64,000 bases of DNA from Mycolicibacterium sp. GF69 (GTDB lineage: Bacteria > Actinomycetota > Actinomycetes > Mycobacteriales > Mycobacteriaceae): assembly GCF_003284965.1 (NCBI RefSeq), contig NZ_QMEW01000007.1, positions 62,001 through 126,000 of the forward strand. The letters are read 5' to 3'. The position numbers were made by a program, and so were the translations under genes. This document shows, one piece after another, positions 27,187-36,419 of the stretch. The notes beneath the pieces were generated by a model. The model worked only from the letters and a program-made list of their open reading frames with translations, made no database searches and had not been told where the DNA came from. Numbering within the stretch: position 1 is the stretch's first letter; every line of letters starts with the position of its first letter.

Positions 27187-27200
27187 TAGAACACGTTCTA
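27187..27200. promoter_or_regulatory. KstR-type operator TAGAACACGTTCTA
   Basis: A perfect 14-bp palindrome fitting the published KstR consensus TnnAACnnGTTnnA at every fixed position. It lies 23 bases before the DapB-like start and 51 before the EmbR-like start. KstR is the TetR-type repressor of mycobacterial cholesterol catabolism genes. No kstR gene is in this window. Confidence 0.75.
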
Positions 27201-27251
27201 CTCTTGCAGGTCTACACCACAGCCCCACGCACGCGGGTCACAATTGCCGCG

Positions 27252-28391
27252 ATGGGTGAGCACCAGATCGGGTTCGGGGTGCTGGGACCGCTGCAGATGA
27301 CGGTCGACGGCGCTCCGGTCGCCTTGGGCACCCCCAAACAACGGGCGGTGCTGGCGATGCTGGTCATGAACCGCAACCGGCCGGTCTCGACCGATTCGTT
27401 GATCACCGCGGCGTGGGAGCAATCGCCGCCCACCGAGGCCAGGGCGAGTCTGCACTCCTACGTCTCGAACCTCCGGAAGTTGCTCAGCGGCGCAGGCGCC
27501 GACCCGAAATCGGCGTTGGTGAACGCGCCGCCGGGGTACCGGCTCGAGGTCGGCGACGGCAAGTGCGACCTCGGCCGCTTCGTCGCTCAGAAGGCCGCGG
27601 GCGTGCAGGCCGCCGCGGCCGGCCGGTTCGAAGAGGCAAGCCGTCACCTGTGCAACGCACTCGGCGAATGGCGCGGCTCGGTGCTCGAGGACCTGCGTGA
27701 CTTCGGGTTCGTCGACGCTTACGCGACCGCGCTCACCGAGGACAAGGTGATGACCCACACCGCCCACGCCGAGGCTGAAATCGTTTGTGGGCGAGCTGAT
27801 TACGCCATCTCCGAACTCGAAGGCCTGACCGTCGAGCATCCGTACCGGGAGCCGCTGTGGGCGCAGCTGATCACCGCGTACTACCAGGCCGAGCGACAGT
27901 CCGATGCGCTCGAGGCCTATCAGCGACTCAAGACCACGCTCGCCGACGATCTCGGCATCGACCCCGGCCCGACGGTGCGCGCGCTACACGAGCGGATTCT
28001 GCGCCAGCAACCGCTCGACGTGCGAAAGACCGCACGGACGACGGCGGTCCACACCATCGGCGCCATCGAGGCCAGGACCGCAATCGGCCCCTCGCCCACG
28101 GTGGCGGCCCTGCACTCGTCGGACGGGCACATCCATCCGCTGACGGCGACCGCGACCAGGATCGGCCGGTTGACCGATAACGACGTCGTGCTCACCGGCG
28201 GTGGCGTCAGCCGCCATCACGCCGTGATCATCGACACCGGAACGAGCTTCGTGATCACCGACCTGCGGTCGGCGAACGGAGTCGACGTGCGCGGGCAGCG
28301 CATCCGCGGCACCGCGATTCTCGGCGATGGCGATCCAATCCGCATCTGTGACCACGAACTGACGTTCCGGATAGACCCGCATCCGGCGTGA
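27252..28391 (+). CDS. EmbR-like transcriptional regulator (SARP/BTAD with C-terminal FHA domain)
   Basis: A 379-residue protein: an OmpR-type winged-helix DNA-binding domain (about 1-105, GVLGPLQMTVDG, LHSYVSNLRKLL), a bacterial transcriptional activation domain of TPR-like helices (about 110-260), then an FHA domain (about 285-375) with GRLTDNDVVL, SRHHAVI and SANGVDV, the phosphothreonine-binding residues. M. tuberculosis EmbR is phosphorylated by PknH next door and controls embCAB. The kinase gene follows 52 bp downstream, so a kinase-regulator pair is expected. Whether this is EmbR itself or a paralogue cannot be told from the window. The ATG at 27252 was used as the homology start. Confidence 0.88.
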   Translation: MGEHQIGFGVLGPLQMTVDGAPVALGTPKQRAVLAMLVMNRNRPVSTDSLITAAWEQSPPTEARASLHSYVSNLRKLLSGAGADPKSALVNAPPGYRLEVGDGKCDLGRFVAQKAAGVQAAAAGRFEEASRHLCNALGEWRGSVLEDLRDFGFVDAYATALTEDKVMTHTAHAEAEIVCGRADYAISELEGLTVEHPYREPLWAQLITAYYQAERQSDALEAYQRLKTTLADDLGIDPGPTVRALHERILRQQPLDVRKTARTTAVHTIGAIEARTAIGPSPTVAALHSSDGHIHPLTATATRIGRLTDNDVVLTGGGVSRHHAVIIDTGTSFVITDLRSANGVDVRGQRIRGTAILGDGDPIRICDHELTFRIDPHPA

Positions 28392-28443
28392 CGCCGCATT
28401 AGGGTGATCTCCGCCGGCTATCGCACCGCCCAAGGAGTATCCG

Positions 28444-30168
28444 ATGACCGACTCTGAGCGGGGGGAATCACGCGTCGGTTCCCAGATCGGCCCGTATCGG
28501 CTGCGCCGGTTGCTGGGCAAGGGCGGCATGGGCGAGGTGTACGAAGCCGAGGACACCGTCAAGGACCGGATCGTCGCGCTGAAGCTGCTGCCCGAGTCGG
28601 CCTCCAACGACCCGGTGTTCCGCAAGCGCCTACAGCGCGAGGCGCACTCGGCGGGACGGCTGCAGGAACCCCACGTGGTGCCGATCCACGACTATGGCGA
28701 GGCCGACGGTCTGCTCTACGTCGACATGCGCATGATCGACGGCACCGACCTGCGCAAGATACTCAAGAGCTACGGGCCGATGACACCCGCGCGGGCGGTG
28801 GCGATCGTCAAGCAGATCGCCTCGGCCCTCGACGCCGCGCATGAGAGCGGCATCATGCACCGCGACGTCAAGCCGGAGAACATCATCATCACCCGCGACG
28901 ACTTCGCCTACCTCGTCGACTTCGGCATCGCCAATGCCGCCACCGACGAGAAGCTCACCGAACTCGGCACCGCGGTGGGCACCTACGCGTATATGGCGCC
29001 GGAGCGCTTCACCCAGGACGAGGTGACCTACCGTGCCGACGTCTACGCGCTGAGTTGTGTTCTGCACGAATGCCTCACCGGCTCGCAGCCGTTTCCCAGC
29101 GACAGTGTCAGCGTGGTCATCACCGCACACCTGATGAATCCGGTGCCCAAACCCAGCGAGCAGCGGCCCGGTATTCCGCCGGCCTTCGACGCGGTGATCG
29201 CCCGCGGGATGGCCAAGAAGCCCGAGGACCGGTACGCCAGCGCCGGAGATTTGGCCGCCGCGGCGAACGACGCGCTGACACAACGAGATCAGGATCAGGC
29301 CGCAACCATCCTGCAGCGCAGTGAGGCCGCGGCGCCGCCGCCCCCACCGCCTCCGCCCGCATGGCATCAGACGCCACCACCCACCCCGCCACCGACCCCG
29401 CCGACCGTGCATGCGGCGGCCTTTCACACGCCGCCGCCGCCAGCGGGCGGCCCGCCGAGTGGACCGATGTGGGTCGCCCCGGCGCCGCAGCGGCCGACCG
29501 GATCACCGCGACCGCCCGGGCCGCCGCGCAAGGGCACACCGTGGATCCCGATCGCCGCGGCCGCCGGGGTGTTCGTGTTGGTGCTCGGCGTGGTCGGAAT
29601 CTGGCTTCTGGTCAGACCCGACGATGATGGGGCGTCCGCATCGGACACCACGACCGCTTGGCCGACCGGAACGACCGGGTCGGCCGAAACCACCGAGCGC
29701 ACCACTCGGCGGAGCCCGCGCAGCACCACCGCTGCACCGAACACCAACTCTTTGGACGCCAAGCTGCTCGGCCTGCTGCCGCGCGGCTATGACAACGGTG
29801 TGTGCCAGCCCGCGCGTCCGCCCGCCACCGGCGCATTGGCGACCGTGGACTGCGGCCAGCCCACGACCGAAGGTGGCCCGGGCAGCGCGCGGTACTCGCT
29901 GTACGCCGACCAGCAGAGCCTCGACAGAGCGTTCGACGAGATCATCACCCTGTACACACCGATGGTGCGATGCCCGGACAGCAGCACCGACTCGCCGACG
30001 ACTTGGCATTTCACCGAGACACCGGACACCGTGGCGGGCCGCATCGCCTGTGGCAGCTTCCGGGACATGTCGGGCGTGACCTGGACCAGGAACGCCGAAT
30101 TGTTGATGGGCGACTCGCTGAGCAACAACCTCGCCGCCCTGCACGGCTGGTGGCTCAAGTACGGCTGA
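28444..30168 (+). CDS. Receptor-type Ser/Thr protein kinase (PknE/PknH/PknJ clade)
   Basis: A 574-residue kinase. The catalytic domain (about 15-275) has GKGGMGEVYEA, the ATP lysine in ALKLLP, HRDVKPENI and DFGIANA, with an activation loop ending in GTYAYMAPERF. A Pro-rich linker (about 295-365), one membrane helix (WIPIAAAAGVFVLVLGVVGIWLLV), a Thr-rich stalk and an ectodomain of about 130 residues with four cysteines (GVCQP, VDCGQ, VRCPD, IACGS) follow. The ectodomain does not look like the PknH sensor domain, so the ligand may differ. AAGGAG upstream supports the ATG at 28444. Confidence 0.93.
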   Translation: MTDSERGESRVGSQIGPYRLRRLLGKGGMGEVYEAEDTVKDRIVALKLLPESASNDPVFRKRLQREAHSAGRLQEPHVVPIHDYGEADGLLYVDMRMIDGTDLRKILKSYGPMTPARAVAIVKQIASALDAAHESGIMHRDVKPENIIITRDDFAYLVDFGIANAATDEKLTELGTAVGTYAYMAPERFTQDEVTYRADVYALSCVLHECLTGSQPFPSDSVSVVITAHLMNPVPKPSEQRPGIPPAFDAVIARGMAKKPEDRYASAGDLAAAANDALTQRDQDQAATILQRSEAAAPPPPPPPPAWHQTPPPTPPPTPPTVHAAAFHTPPPPAGGPPSGPMWVAPAPQRPTGSPRPPGPPRKGTPWIPIAAAAGVFVLVLGVVGIWLLVRPDDDGASASDTTTAWPTGTTGSAETTERTTRRSPRSTTAAPNTNSLDAKLLGLLPRGYDNGVCQPARPPATGALATVDCGQPTTEGGPGSARYSLYADQQSLDRAFDEIITLYTPMVRCPDSSTDSPTTWHFTETPDTVAGRIACGSFRDMSGVTWTRNAELLMGDSLSNNLAALHGWWLKYG

Positions 30169-30184
30169 CGGGCCGCCAAGAAAA

Positions 30185-30202
30185 CTTCAAGAATCCTTCA
30201 AG
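30185..30202. promoter_or_regulatory. Direct repeat CTTCAAG-N4-CTTCAAG (11-bp period)
   Basis: Identical heptamers at 30185-30191 and 30196-30202 are one helical turn apart, the spacing favoured by tandem OmpR/PhoB-family response regulators. They lie 63 bases before the DUF732 gene. The bound regulator is unknown. Confidence 0.5.
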
Positions 30203-30264
30203 GGCGCCGTTCGACTCTGGTGTCAGCCGGGATGACCCGGAACCGACAATCACAGGAGTCCCCG

Positions 30265-30633
30265 ATGTTCGCTGCGCCTCGCCTCGCCAAGACCGGCCCT
30301 GCCCCTCGCGTCCGCCGGTGGGCCGGCACCGCCATTGCCACCGGTGCTTTCGGATTGGCCGCCCTCGCGGCAGCCGGCACCGCGGCAGCCCTCACGTCCG
30401 CGGACAACTCGTTCCTGTCCGAGATCAGCGCCGTGGGCATCGCCTACGACACTCCCCGGGCTGCGGTCGGCACCGCCCACGACGTGTGCATCGCGCTTGA
30501 CGACGGGGCCGACCCGGTCGACCTCGGCATGGAGATCCTCGACAACACCGACCTGACCACCGAACAGGCCGCAGTGTTCGTCGTCGCCTCGGTGAACCAC
30601 TACTGCCCCGAGTACGACGTGCTCTTCGCATGA
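30265..30633 (+). CDS. Secreted DUF732-type protein
   Basis: A 122-residue protein with a Sec signal ([22 protein letters not shown], cleavage near residue 46) and a small mature domain holding two cysteines (HDVCIAL, NHYCPEY) that probably form a disulfide. This matches DUF732 ([14 protein letters not shown] opening). The ATG at 30265 follows CAGGAG at 30252-30257. Function of DUF732 is unknown. A hairpin terminator follows. Confidence 0.86.
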   Translation: MFAAPRLAKTGPAPRVRRWAGTAIATGAFGLAALAAAGTAAALTSADNSFLSEISAVGIAYDTPRAAVGTAHDVCIALDDGADPVDLGMEILDNTDLTTEQAAVFVVASVNHYCPEYDVLFA

Positions 30634-30648
30634 CAGCCCGACCCGCGG

Positions 30649-30676
30649 GGGCCCTGGCCGTATGGCCGGGGCCCTT
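30649..30676 (+). terminator. Hairpin terminator after the DUF732 gene
   Basis: An 11-bp stem with one wobble pair (30649-30659 with 30664-30674) and a 4-base loop, 16 bases after the stop. Only two T follow, typical of mycobacterial terminators without a long U tract. Confidence 0.65.
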
Positions 30677-30743
30677 CGTCGGTGGCTGGACAGTCGGCGC
30701 GCCGTATGTTTCTGTCATCGCAGCGCAGCGAAAGGATCGGGAT

Positions 30744-31946
30744 ATGCCCACCGCCAAGAACAATCCAGTTTTCGTCATCGGCGTCGGGATGACGAAGTTC
30801 GAGAAGCCCGGCCGCCGCGAGGGGTGGGACTACCCGCAGATGGCCAAGGAGTCCGGCACCAACGCGCTCGAGGACGCGGGTATCGACTATTCCGAGGTGG
30901 AGCAGGGGTTTGTCGGCTACGTCGCAGGTGACTCGACATCGGGCAACCGGGCGCTCTACGAACTCGGCATGACGGGCATTCCGATCGCCAACGTCAACAA
31001 CAACTGCTCGACGGGTTCGACCGCGCTTTTCCTGGCCGCACAGACGATCCGCGGTGGACTGGCCGACTGCGCCATCGCACTCGGTTTCGAGAAGATGCAA
31101 CCCGGCTCCCTTCAGGGCGGTCACGACGATCGCGAATCCCCCATGGGCAAACACGTCGCGGCGATGGCCGAGATCGACGAGTTCGGCTTCCCGGTGGCGC
31201 CGTGGATGTTCGGTGCGGCGGGCCGCGAGCACATGCGCCAACATGGCAGCACCGCGGAGCATTTCGCGAAGATCGGCTACAAGAACCACAAGCATTCGGT
31301 GAACAACCCGTATGCGCAGTTCCAGGACGAGTACACGCTCGACGACATCCTGGGCGCAAAGATGATCTCCGATCCGCTGACCAAGCTGCAGTGCTCGCCG
31401 ACCTCCGACGGTTCGGGGGCGGCGATCGTGGCCAGTGCGGCGTTCGTCGACAAGCACGGTCTGGCCGGCCAGGCGGTGGAGATCGTCGGCCAGGCGATGA
31501 CAACCGACTTCGAGTCCAGTTTCGACGGCAGCGCCAAGAACCTCATCGGCTACGACATGAACGTGAAAGCCGCACAGCAGGTTTACGAGCAGTCCGGCCT
31601 GGGCCCGGCCGACTTTCAGGTCATCGAACTGCACGACTGTTTCTCGGCCAACGAACTGCTGCTCTACGAGGCCCTCGGGTTGTGCGGCGAAGGCGAGGCG
31701 CCCAAGCTCATCGACAACAACGACACCACCTACGGCGGTCGGTGGGTCGTCAACCCTTCCGGTGGGCTGATCTCCAAGGGCCATCCGCTCGGCGCCACGG
31801 GCCTCGCTCAGTGCGCTGAGTTGACGTGGCAGTTGCGCGGCACCGCCGACAAGCGACAGGTCGACGCCGTCACCGCCGCGCTGCAGCACAATATCGGCCT
31901 CGGCGGCGCGGCGGTGGTGACCGCTTATCAGCGCGCCGAGCGCTGA
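30744..31946 (+). CDS. Lipid-transfer protein / thiolase (Ltp1-like)
   Basis: A 400-residue thiolase-fold enzyme of the SCP-x type without a sterol carrier domain. [14 protein letters not shown] carries the Cys, HDCFSANE the first His and [13 protein letters not shown] the second. Such enzymes act in beta-oxidation of branched or steroid side chains, including retro-aldol members that need a MaoC partner. The ATG at 30744 follows AAAGGA at 30731-30736. No MaoC gene is adjacent, so straight thiolysis or an unlinked partner must be assumed. Confidence 0.9.
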   Translation: MPTAKNNPVFVIGVGMTKFEKPGRREGWDYPQMAKESGTNALEDAGIDYSEVEQGFVGYVAGDSTSGNRALYELGMTGIPIANVNNNCSTGSTALFLAAQTIRGGLADCAIALGFEKMQPGSLQGGHDDRESPMGKHVAAMAEIDEFGFPVAPWMFGAAGREHMRQHGSTAEHFAKIGYKNHKHSVNNPYAQFQDEYTLDDILGAKMISDPLTKLQCSPTSDGSGAAIVASAAFVDKHGLAGQAVEIVGQAMTTDFESSFDGSAKNLIGYDMNVKAAQQVYEQSGLGPADFQVIELHDCFSANELLLYEALGLCGEGEAPKLIDNNDTTYGGRWVVNPSGGLISKGHPLGATGLAQCAELTWQLRGTADKRQVDAVTAALQHNIGLGGAAVVTAYQRAER

Positions 31947-31952
31947 TGAGCG

Positions 31953-32279
31953 ATGATGTATCGAATGCGGACCACATTGATCGTCGCCGGGGCTGCGGCC
32001 GTCTTCTGCGCAACGGTCGCCGTTCCCACCGGGGTCGCCTCAGCCGATGACCAGGAATCGGCGCAGGAGGTCATCGAGAAGCTGCAGGATCAGGGCTACA
32101 ACGTGACCATCGACAAGATCGGCACCGCACCGCTTTCGGACTGTGTGGTCACCAGCGTCCGCAACCCGCAGCACTTCACGCAACTGGCGCCGCTGCTGGG
32201 TGGCAACCAAGACGGCGTGCTGTTCCCGGTGACGGTCAGCAAGCCGATCTCGGTGTCGCTGGACTGCAGCGGCCGCTGA
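31953..32279 (+). CDS. Small secreted protein, unknown function
   Basis: A 108-residue protein with a signal peptide (MRTTLIVAGAAAVFCATVAVPTGVASA, cleavage before DDQES) and a compact mature domain of about 75 residues with two Cys (LSDCVVTSV and LDCSGR) likely to be disulfide-bonded. Similar short exported proteins are common in mycobacteria. The start may be the ATG at 31953 or 31965. It begins seven bases after the thiolase stop, but their jobs need not be linked. Confidence 0.78.
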   Translation: MMYRMRTTLIVAGAAAVFCATVAVPTGVASADDQESAQEVIEKLQDQGYNVTIDKIGTAPLSDCVVTSVRNPQHFTQLAPLLGGNQDGVLFPVTVSKPISVSLDCSGR

Positions 32280-32306
32280 GAAATTCGTCCCGGATCCAGC
32301 CGGACG

Positions 32307-33365
32307 CTACGCGGTGACCCGCTCCAGTTCGCGGACCTCGGGCGCGACGATCGGGTCGGTCGCGACGAATTGCGAATACAGCAGCGGCATCGTCGAGTCG
32401 ACCGCGAACGTCGCCACCCCGCCGGCGTAGTCGGCGACATACACCCGGCCCGCCTGCGAGTCGACCGCCACGCAGGACGGACGGCCGTCGACGGTGATCG
32501 TGTCGACGACCTGCAATGTCAGTGTGCACAACACCACGACGTGGTCGTAGTCGACGATGTACGCCCTGGAGCTGTCCGCACCCATCGCGAGTTGTGTTGG
32601 GGCGCCACCGAGCTCGACGACGTCGGTGATACGACCCGTCGACAGGTCGATCAGGTGCACCACGCCGCCGCGGAAACGGTCCGAGCCGAGGACGAACGCC
32701 GTGTCATCGGCCAGCGCGATATCGCGAATAGGCGCACCGATCCGCACCGCCTGCGCCACCCGCCCGGTCTCGAGTTCGACGGTCACCACCGCACTACCCC
32801 GCGCATCCGTGGTCGCCACGTAGAGCCGTGTGCCGGTCGGATCGATGGCGAGGGCGTCGATGCCGATGCCCGCGCCGGTGGCGACATCGATCGTGGCCAC
32901 CCGGTCGGCGGGGATGTCGATCACCGCGACGTCAATGCGCCCGTCACCGGTGCGGCCTGCATAGACGCGCTTGCCGTCGGGGCCGACGACGAGCGCCGTG
33001 ATGTTGTCCTCCAGCGGGTACGCCGCGATCACCGATTTGGTGGCGGTGTCGATGACGGCGACCTCGTCCTTATGGCTCCACGAGGACGTGCTCACATAGG
33101 CACGGTCGTCGGCGAGCGCGACGGCGAACGGCTCACCGGGAACCGCGATGATGGCCTCGGTCGCCAGGGTGCGCGCGTTGAGCACCGCGACGCTGTCGTC
33201 GCCGGGATGCGTCACCAACGCGGTGCCCGTTCCGGTCGCGGCGATATCGCCGACCGGTCCGCGGCTCAGTTCGACAGCGCCCAGCGCGGTGAAGCTCGGA
33301 TCCACTCGGGAGTGGGAGGCAGCTCTGGTCGGGGAAGCATGTTCGGGCGTCAAGAAGCTAGCCAT
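32307..33365 (-). CDS. YncE-like beta-propeller repeat protein
   Basis: A 352-residue protein built of repeated blade motifs (VTHPGDDSVAVLNARTLATEAIIAVPGEPFAVAL, RVYAGRTGDGRIDVAVID, LYVATTDARGSAVVTVELETGRV). This is the YVTN/cytochrome cd1-type propeller, about seven blades. No signal peptide is visible, so it is cytosolic or exported by a non-Sec route. GGAGG lies about a dozen bases before the ATG at 33365. Function unknown; propellers of this kind often bind proteins or polysaccharides. Confidence 0.85.
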   Translation of the reverse strand: MASFLTPEHASPTRAASHSRVDPSFTALGAVELSRGPVGDIAATGTGTALVTHPGDDSVAVLNARTLATEAIIAVPGEPFAVALADDRAYVSTSSWSHKDEVAVIDTATKSVIAAYPLEDNITALVVGPDGKRVYAGRTGDGRIDVAVIDIPADRVATIDVATGAGIGIDALAIDPTGTRLYVATTDARGSAVVTVELETGRVAQAVRIGAPIRDIALADDTAFVLGSDRFRGGVVHLIDLSTGRITDVVELGGAPTQLAMGADSSRAYIVDYDHVVVLCTLTLQVVDTITVDGRPSCVAVDSQAGRVYVADYAGGVATFAVDSTMPLLYSQFVATDPIVAPEVRELERVTA

Positions 33366-33546
33366 GGTTCTTCTGCACCTCCGCCGGCATGGCGTTCGCC
33401 GCCGGCCCTAGATAACAAGTCGTAGCGCACCGGAGTTCGGCGCGGTTTGAACCGAGTCTAGCGACGAATTCGGACATATCAGGACGACGTAAATCTCGCT
33501 GCCCGAACATCTTTGAAAAGCTCTCAGACACCGCTTATAAACGCAC

Positions 33547-33565
33547 TCGTTACCCGATCGTTACC
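33547..33565 (-). promoter_or_regulatory. Tandem GGTAACG box (candidate response-regulator site)
   Basis: Read on the minus strand the site is GGTAACGATCGGGTAACG, two GGTAACG heptamers one helical turn apart, about 180 bases upstream of the propeller gene. A near-identical site lies at 36232-36249. Spacing suits an OmpR-family response regulator such as MtrA or PhoP; which one is not shown by sequence. Confidence 0.5.
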
Positions 33566-33752
33566 TCATGAGCGCAGCTGCGCGAGCGGTGTTGACCAGT
33601 GCAAACAGCTTTCCCGCGAGGCCATCTTGGTAATGTGTCGGACACCACGCATGAGCATTTCTTACGTTTCGCTGCCAAAGTGAGCCCTAAATCACACGTG
33701 CGGTGTCAGCAAACACGCACCAGAGGCCACGACCGTCACAGAGAAGAGCGGC

Positions 33753-33782
33753 CGGCCGCGGCGCCGACGCCGGCAGCGGCCG
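33753..33782 (-). terminator. Possible terminator of the RsbW-like gene
   Basis: CGGCCGC and GCGGCCG arms (33753-33759, 33776-33782) with an inner GGCG/CGCC pairing, nine bases after the stop codon. No T run follows. It may act as a Rho-independent terminator or be only a GC-rich coincidence. Confidence 0.4.
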
Positions 33783-33790
33783 AGCAGGGC

Positions 33791-34240
33791 TCACGCAGAG
33801 GTCGCGTAGGGCTCGTGCGAGGCGAACGGACAGTCGCGGAACTCGAGTTGGACGCGCGTGCCGGCCGTCGAGCAATCGATCGTCGTCCGGTCGGACAACG
33901 CACGCATCAGCGGAATCCCCCGCCCGCGGATGTTGACGCCGCCGTCGGTTTCCTTTTCCAGCCAGGCGCCGTTGTCGGTCACCATGGCCACCAGGCGCCG
34001 GTCCGGAGGGTCGTATCGCGCCGTCACCGACATCGTGCCCTGGTGCTGCGACTGGACGTAGGCGAACTCCGCCGCGTTGGTCAGTGCTTCGTTCACCGCC
34101 AGCAGCACGTCGTTGAATCTCTCCGCGTCCAGCGCGAAATTGGCCCGTAGCCACTGGGCGAAGGCATTGCGGAACTCAGCAACGGTCTCGGCGTCTGCGG
34201 GGCCGGTGCTCGAAAATCCAAGGTCCGTCGGAGTGTTCAT
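33791..34240 (-). CDS. RsbW/SpoIIAB-like anti-sigma factor kinase (HATPase_c_2)
   Basis: A 149-residue GHKL ATPase-domain protein: N-box VNEALTNAAEFAY (about residues 48-60), G1 box VTDNGAW, G2-like GRGIPLMRAL and the closing GTRVQLEF. Such proteins bind a sigma factor or phosphorylate a STAS antagonist on Ser. The STAS gene lies 32 bp upstream on the same strand, forming a partner-switch pair, but no sigma factor is adjacent, so the target is elsewhere. Confidence 0.88.
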   Translation of the reverse strand: MNTPTDLGFSSTGPADAETVAEFRNAFAQWLRANFALDAERFNDVLLAVNEALTNAAEFAYVQSQHQGTMSVTARYDPPDRRLVAMVTDNGAWLEKETDGGVNIRGRGIPLMRALSDRTTIDCSTAGTRVQLEFRDCPFASHEPYATSA

Positions 34241-34272
34241 CGTGACGTCTGGTTACCCGGTCCGCCCCACGC

Positions 34273-34620
34273 TCACGCAGAGAGGTTGTCGAGTGCGACG
34301 TCGAGCGACGAAAACAGGTCGATCAGATCGGCGATTCCCGTGATCTTCAGAGGTCGGCTGGTGGCCGGACCATCGGCCACCACGGCGAACCGCGTCTGTG
34401 TGCCGTCAGTCTGATTGTGGGTCTCCATCAGTACCTGCATGCCCGCGGAGCCCAGGAACTCCACGTTCGTCAGATCGACGACCAGACCCGTGGGATCTTT
34501 ACCCAACGCAGCCTGCACTGCGTCCCTCAGCTGAGGTGCCGTGAGCATGTCGAGATCGCCGGAGGCGGCGACGACAGCGACGCGCCCGACCCAGTCCTCG
34601 GTACAAAGTTGTCCGTCCAA
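34273..34620 (-). CDS. STAS-domain anti-anti-sigma factor
   Basis: A 115-residue STAS protein. VVDLTNVEFLGSAGMQVLMET carries the Ser of FLGSAGM that RsbW-type kinases phosphorylate (about residue 58). It starts at TTG 34620, with AGAGG about seven bases upstream. When unphosphorylated it should sequester the downstream anti-sigma kinase and free the sigma factor. The regulatory pair resembles RsfA/RsbW modules of mycobacterial SigF control, but linkage to SigF is not shown. Confidence 0.85.
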   Translation of the reverse strand: MDGQLCTEDWVGRVAVVAASGDLDMLTAPQLRDAVQAALGKDPTGLVVDLTNVEFLGSAGMQVLMETHNQTDGTQTRFAVVADGPATSRPLKITGIADLIDLFSSLDVALDNLSA

Positions 34621-34745
34621 GCCTCACCTCTTGTTTGGCAACCACCGTAGCGGTCACGACCGATCACGAGGCTGCAGTCTTAACCCGCGCAATAGGGTAG
34701 CGGCTCCACCGTACCCATGCACCGGCGGGGACCGATTCGCGCCGG

Positions 34746-35717
<972 letters not shown>

Positions 35718-35781
35718 CTAGCAACCCGACGGACGCGTTCGCCGTGCGCCACGCGCCGGTTGACCAGCTTGTTACCAAACC

Positions 35782-36063
35782 TCAGCAGCCGAATTCGACG
35801 ACCGCCAGGGCGACGATGTCGCCGGCGGCCTTGACCGAAATCCCGAGGTCGTTGCGGACCATCTTCACCGAGTCCGCCGCGGGCACACCGCTGGCCGTGG
35901 CGGCGCAGACCTTATTGCCCGCGGAGATCAGCTGTTCTGCGCTCAGGAACACATACCGCTCCTGCAGCTTGCGCACGAACTCCGACTGGTCGGCGGCCGC
36001 AGGCGCCGCGACGGCCACTGCGGCGGCGGCGGCTGCGATCAGCAACCCGATGATGCGTCGCAC
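35782..36063 (-). CDS. Secreted DUF732 protein
   Basis: A 93-residue protein: signal peptide (MRRIIGLLIAAAAAAVAVAA-PAAA) and a mature helical domain (QSEFVRKLQERYVFLSAEQLISAGNKVCAATASG) ending in FGC, with two Cys that likely pair. The start is GTG at 36063, because GGAGGAGG lies six bases upstream; a longer frame to 36096 has no ribosome binding site. A second DUF732 gene lies at 30.3 kb. Function unknown. Confidence 0.87.
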   Translation of the reverse strand: MRRIIGLLIAAAAAAVAVAAPAAADQSEFVRKLQERYVFLSAEQLISAGNKVCAATASGVPAADSVKMVRNDLGISVKAAGDIVALAVVEFGC

Positions 36064-36069
36064 CGGAAA

Positions 36070-36077
36070 CCTCCTCC
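36070..36077 (-). promoter_or_regulatory. Ribosome binding site GGAGGAGG deciding the GTG start of the DUF732 gene
   Basis: Strong Shine-Dalgarno match on the minus strand, six bases from GTG 36063. It rules out the upstream in-frame start. Confidence 0.85.
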
Positions 36078-36231
36078 GATAGTCATTCGTCTCCACGGCG
36101 GTGATCGCATTGCCGGGCGCGACGGGTGCGAAGAGCGGACCGTAAACGCTCTTGCCTCCCGTTCGTCCGCATTGACGGTCGCGTCACATCGTACCCGCGT
36201 TGTTTAGCGCATCGAATGACTTCTTCCGACA

Positions 36232-36249
36232 GATAACGATCGGATAACG
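36232..36249 (+). promoter_or_regulatory. Tandem GATAACG box (candidate response-regulator site)
   Basis: GATAACGATCGGATAACG: two identical heptamers 11 bp apart, about 170 bases before both the DUF732 gene and ectA. It differs from the minus-strand site at 33547-33565 only in two G/A positions, which suggests one regulator serves both. Confidence 0.5.
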
Positions 36250-36419
36250 GATCGATCACGTGACCTGATTCACCAGAACCGGCATCTGTGCAGGTAACTC
36301 CCCCGCCAACGGCCCACTGCGGGCCCGGTCGAGAACCCGGGAAACTTGCCTGTCATTTTTTGCTGGCATACGGTCACAACGCCGATGACGTAACTGAAGA
36401 GACTCGATGATTTTGTTCG

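Larger units (their letters stand above)
33366..33790. other. Gene-free region of 425 bp with a tandem 11-bp-period repeat
   Basis: No convincing gene on either strand. It lies between the start of the propeller gene and the stop of the RsbW-like gene. Contents: CGTTAC repeated at 33548-33553 and 33559-33564 (on the minus strand GGTAACGATCGGGTAACG), and a GC-rich inverted repeat at 33753-33782 that may terminate the RsbW-like gene. The middle (33420-33720) is AT-richer than average and must hold the propeller gene promoter. Confidence 0.6.
36064..36419. other. Gene-free 356-bp region between a DUF732 gene and ectA
   Basis: Contains the ribosome binding site of the DUF732 gene (complement of 36070-36077), a tandem GATAACG box at 36232-36249, and AT-rich stretches near 36351-36420 that should hold the ectABCD promoter. 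No -35/-10 pair is certain. No gene is visible on either strand. Confidence 0.6.
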
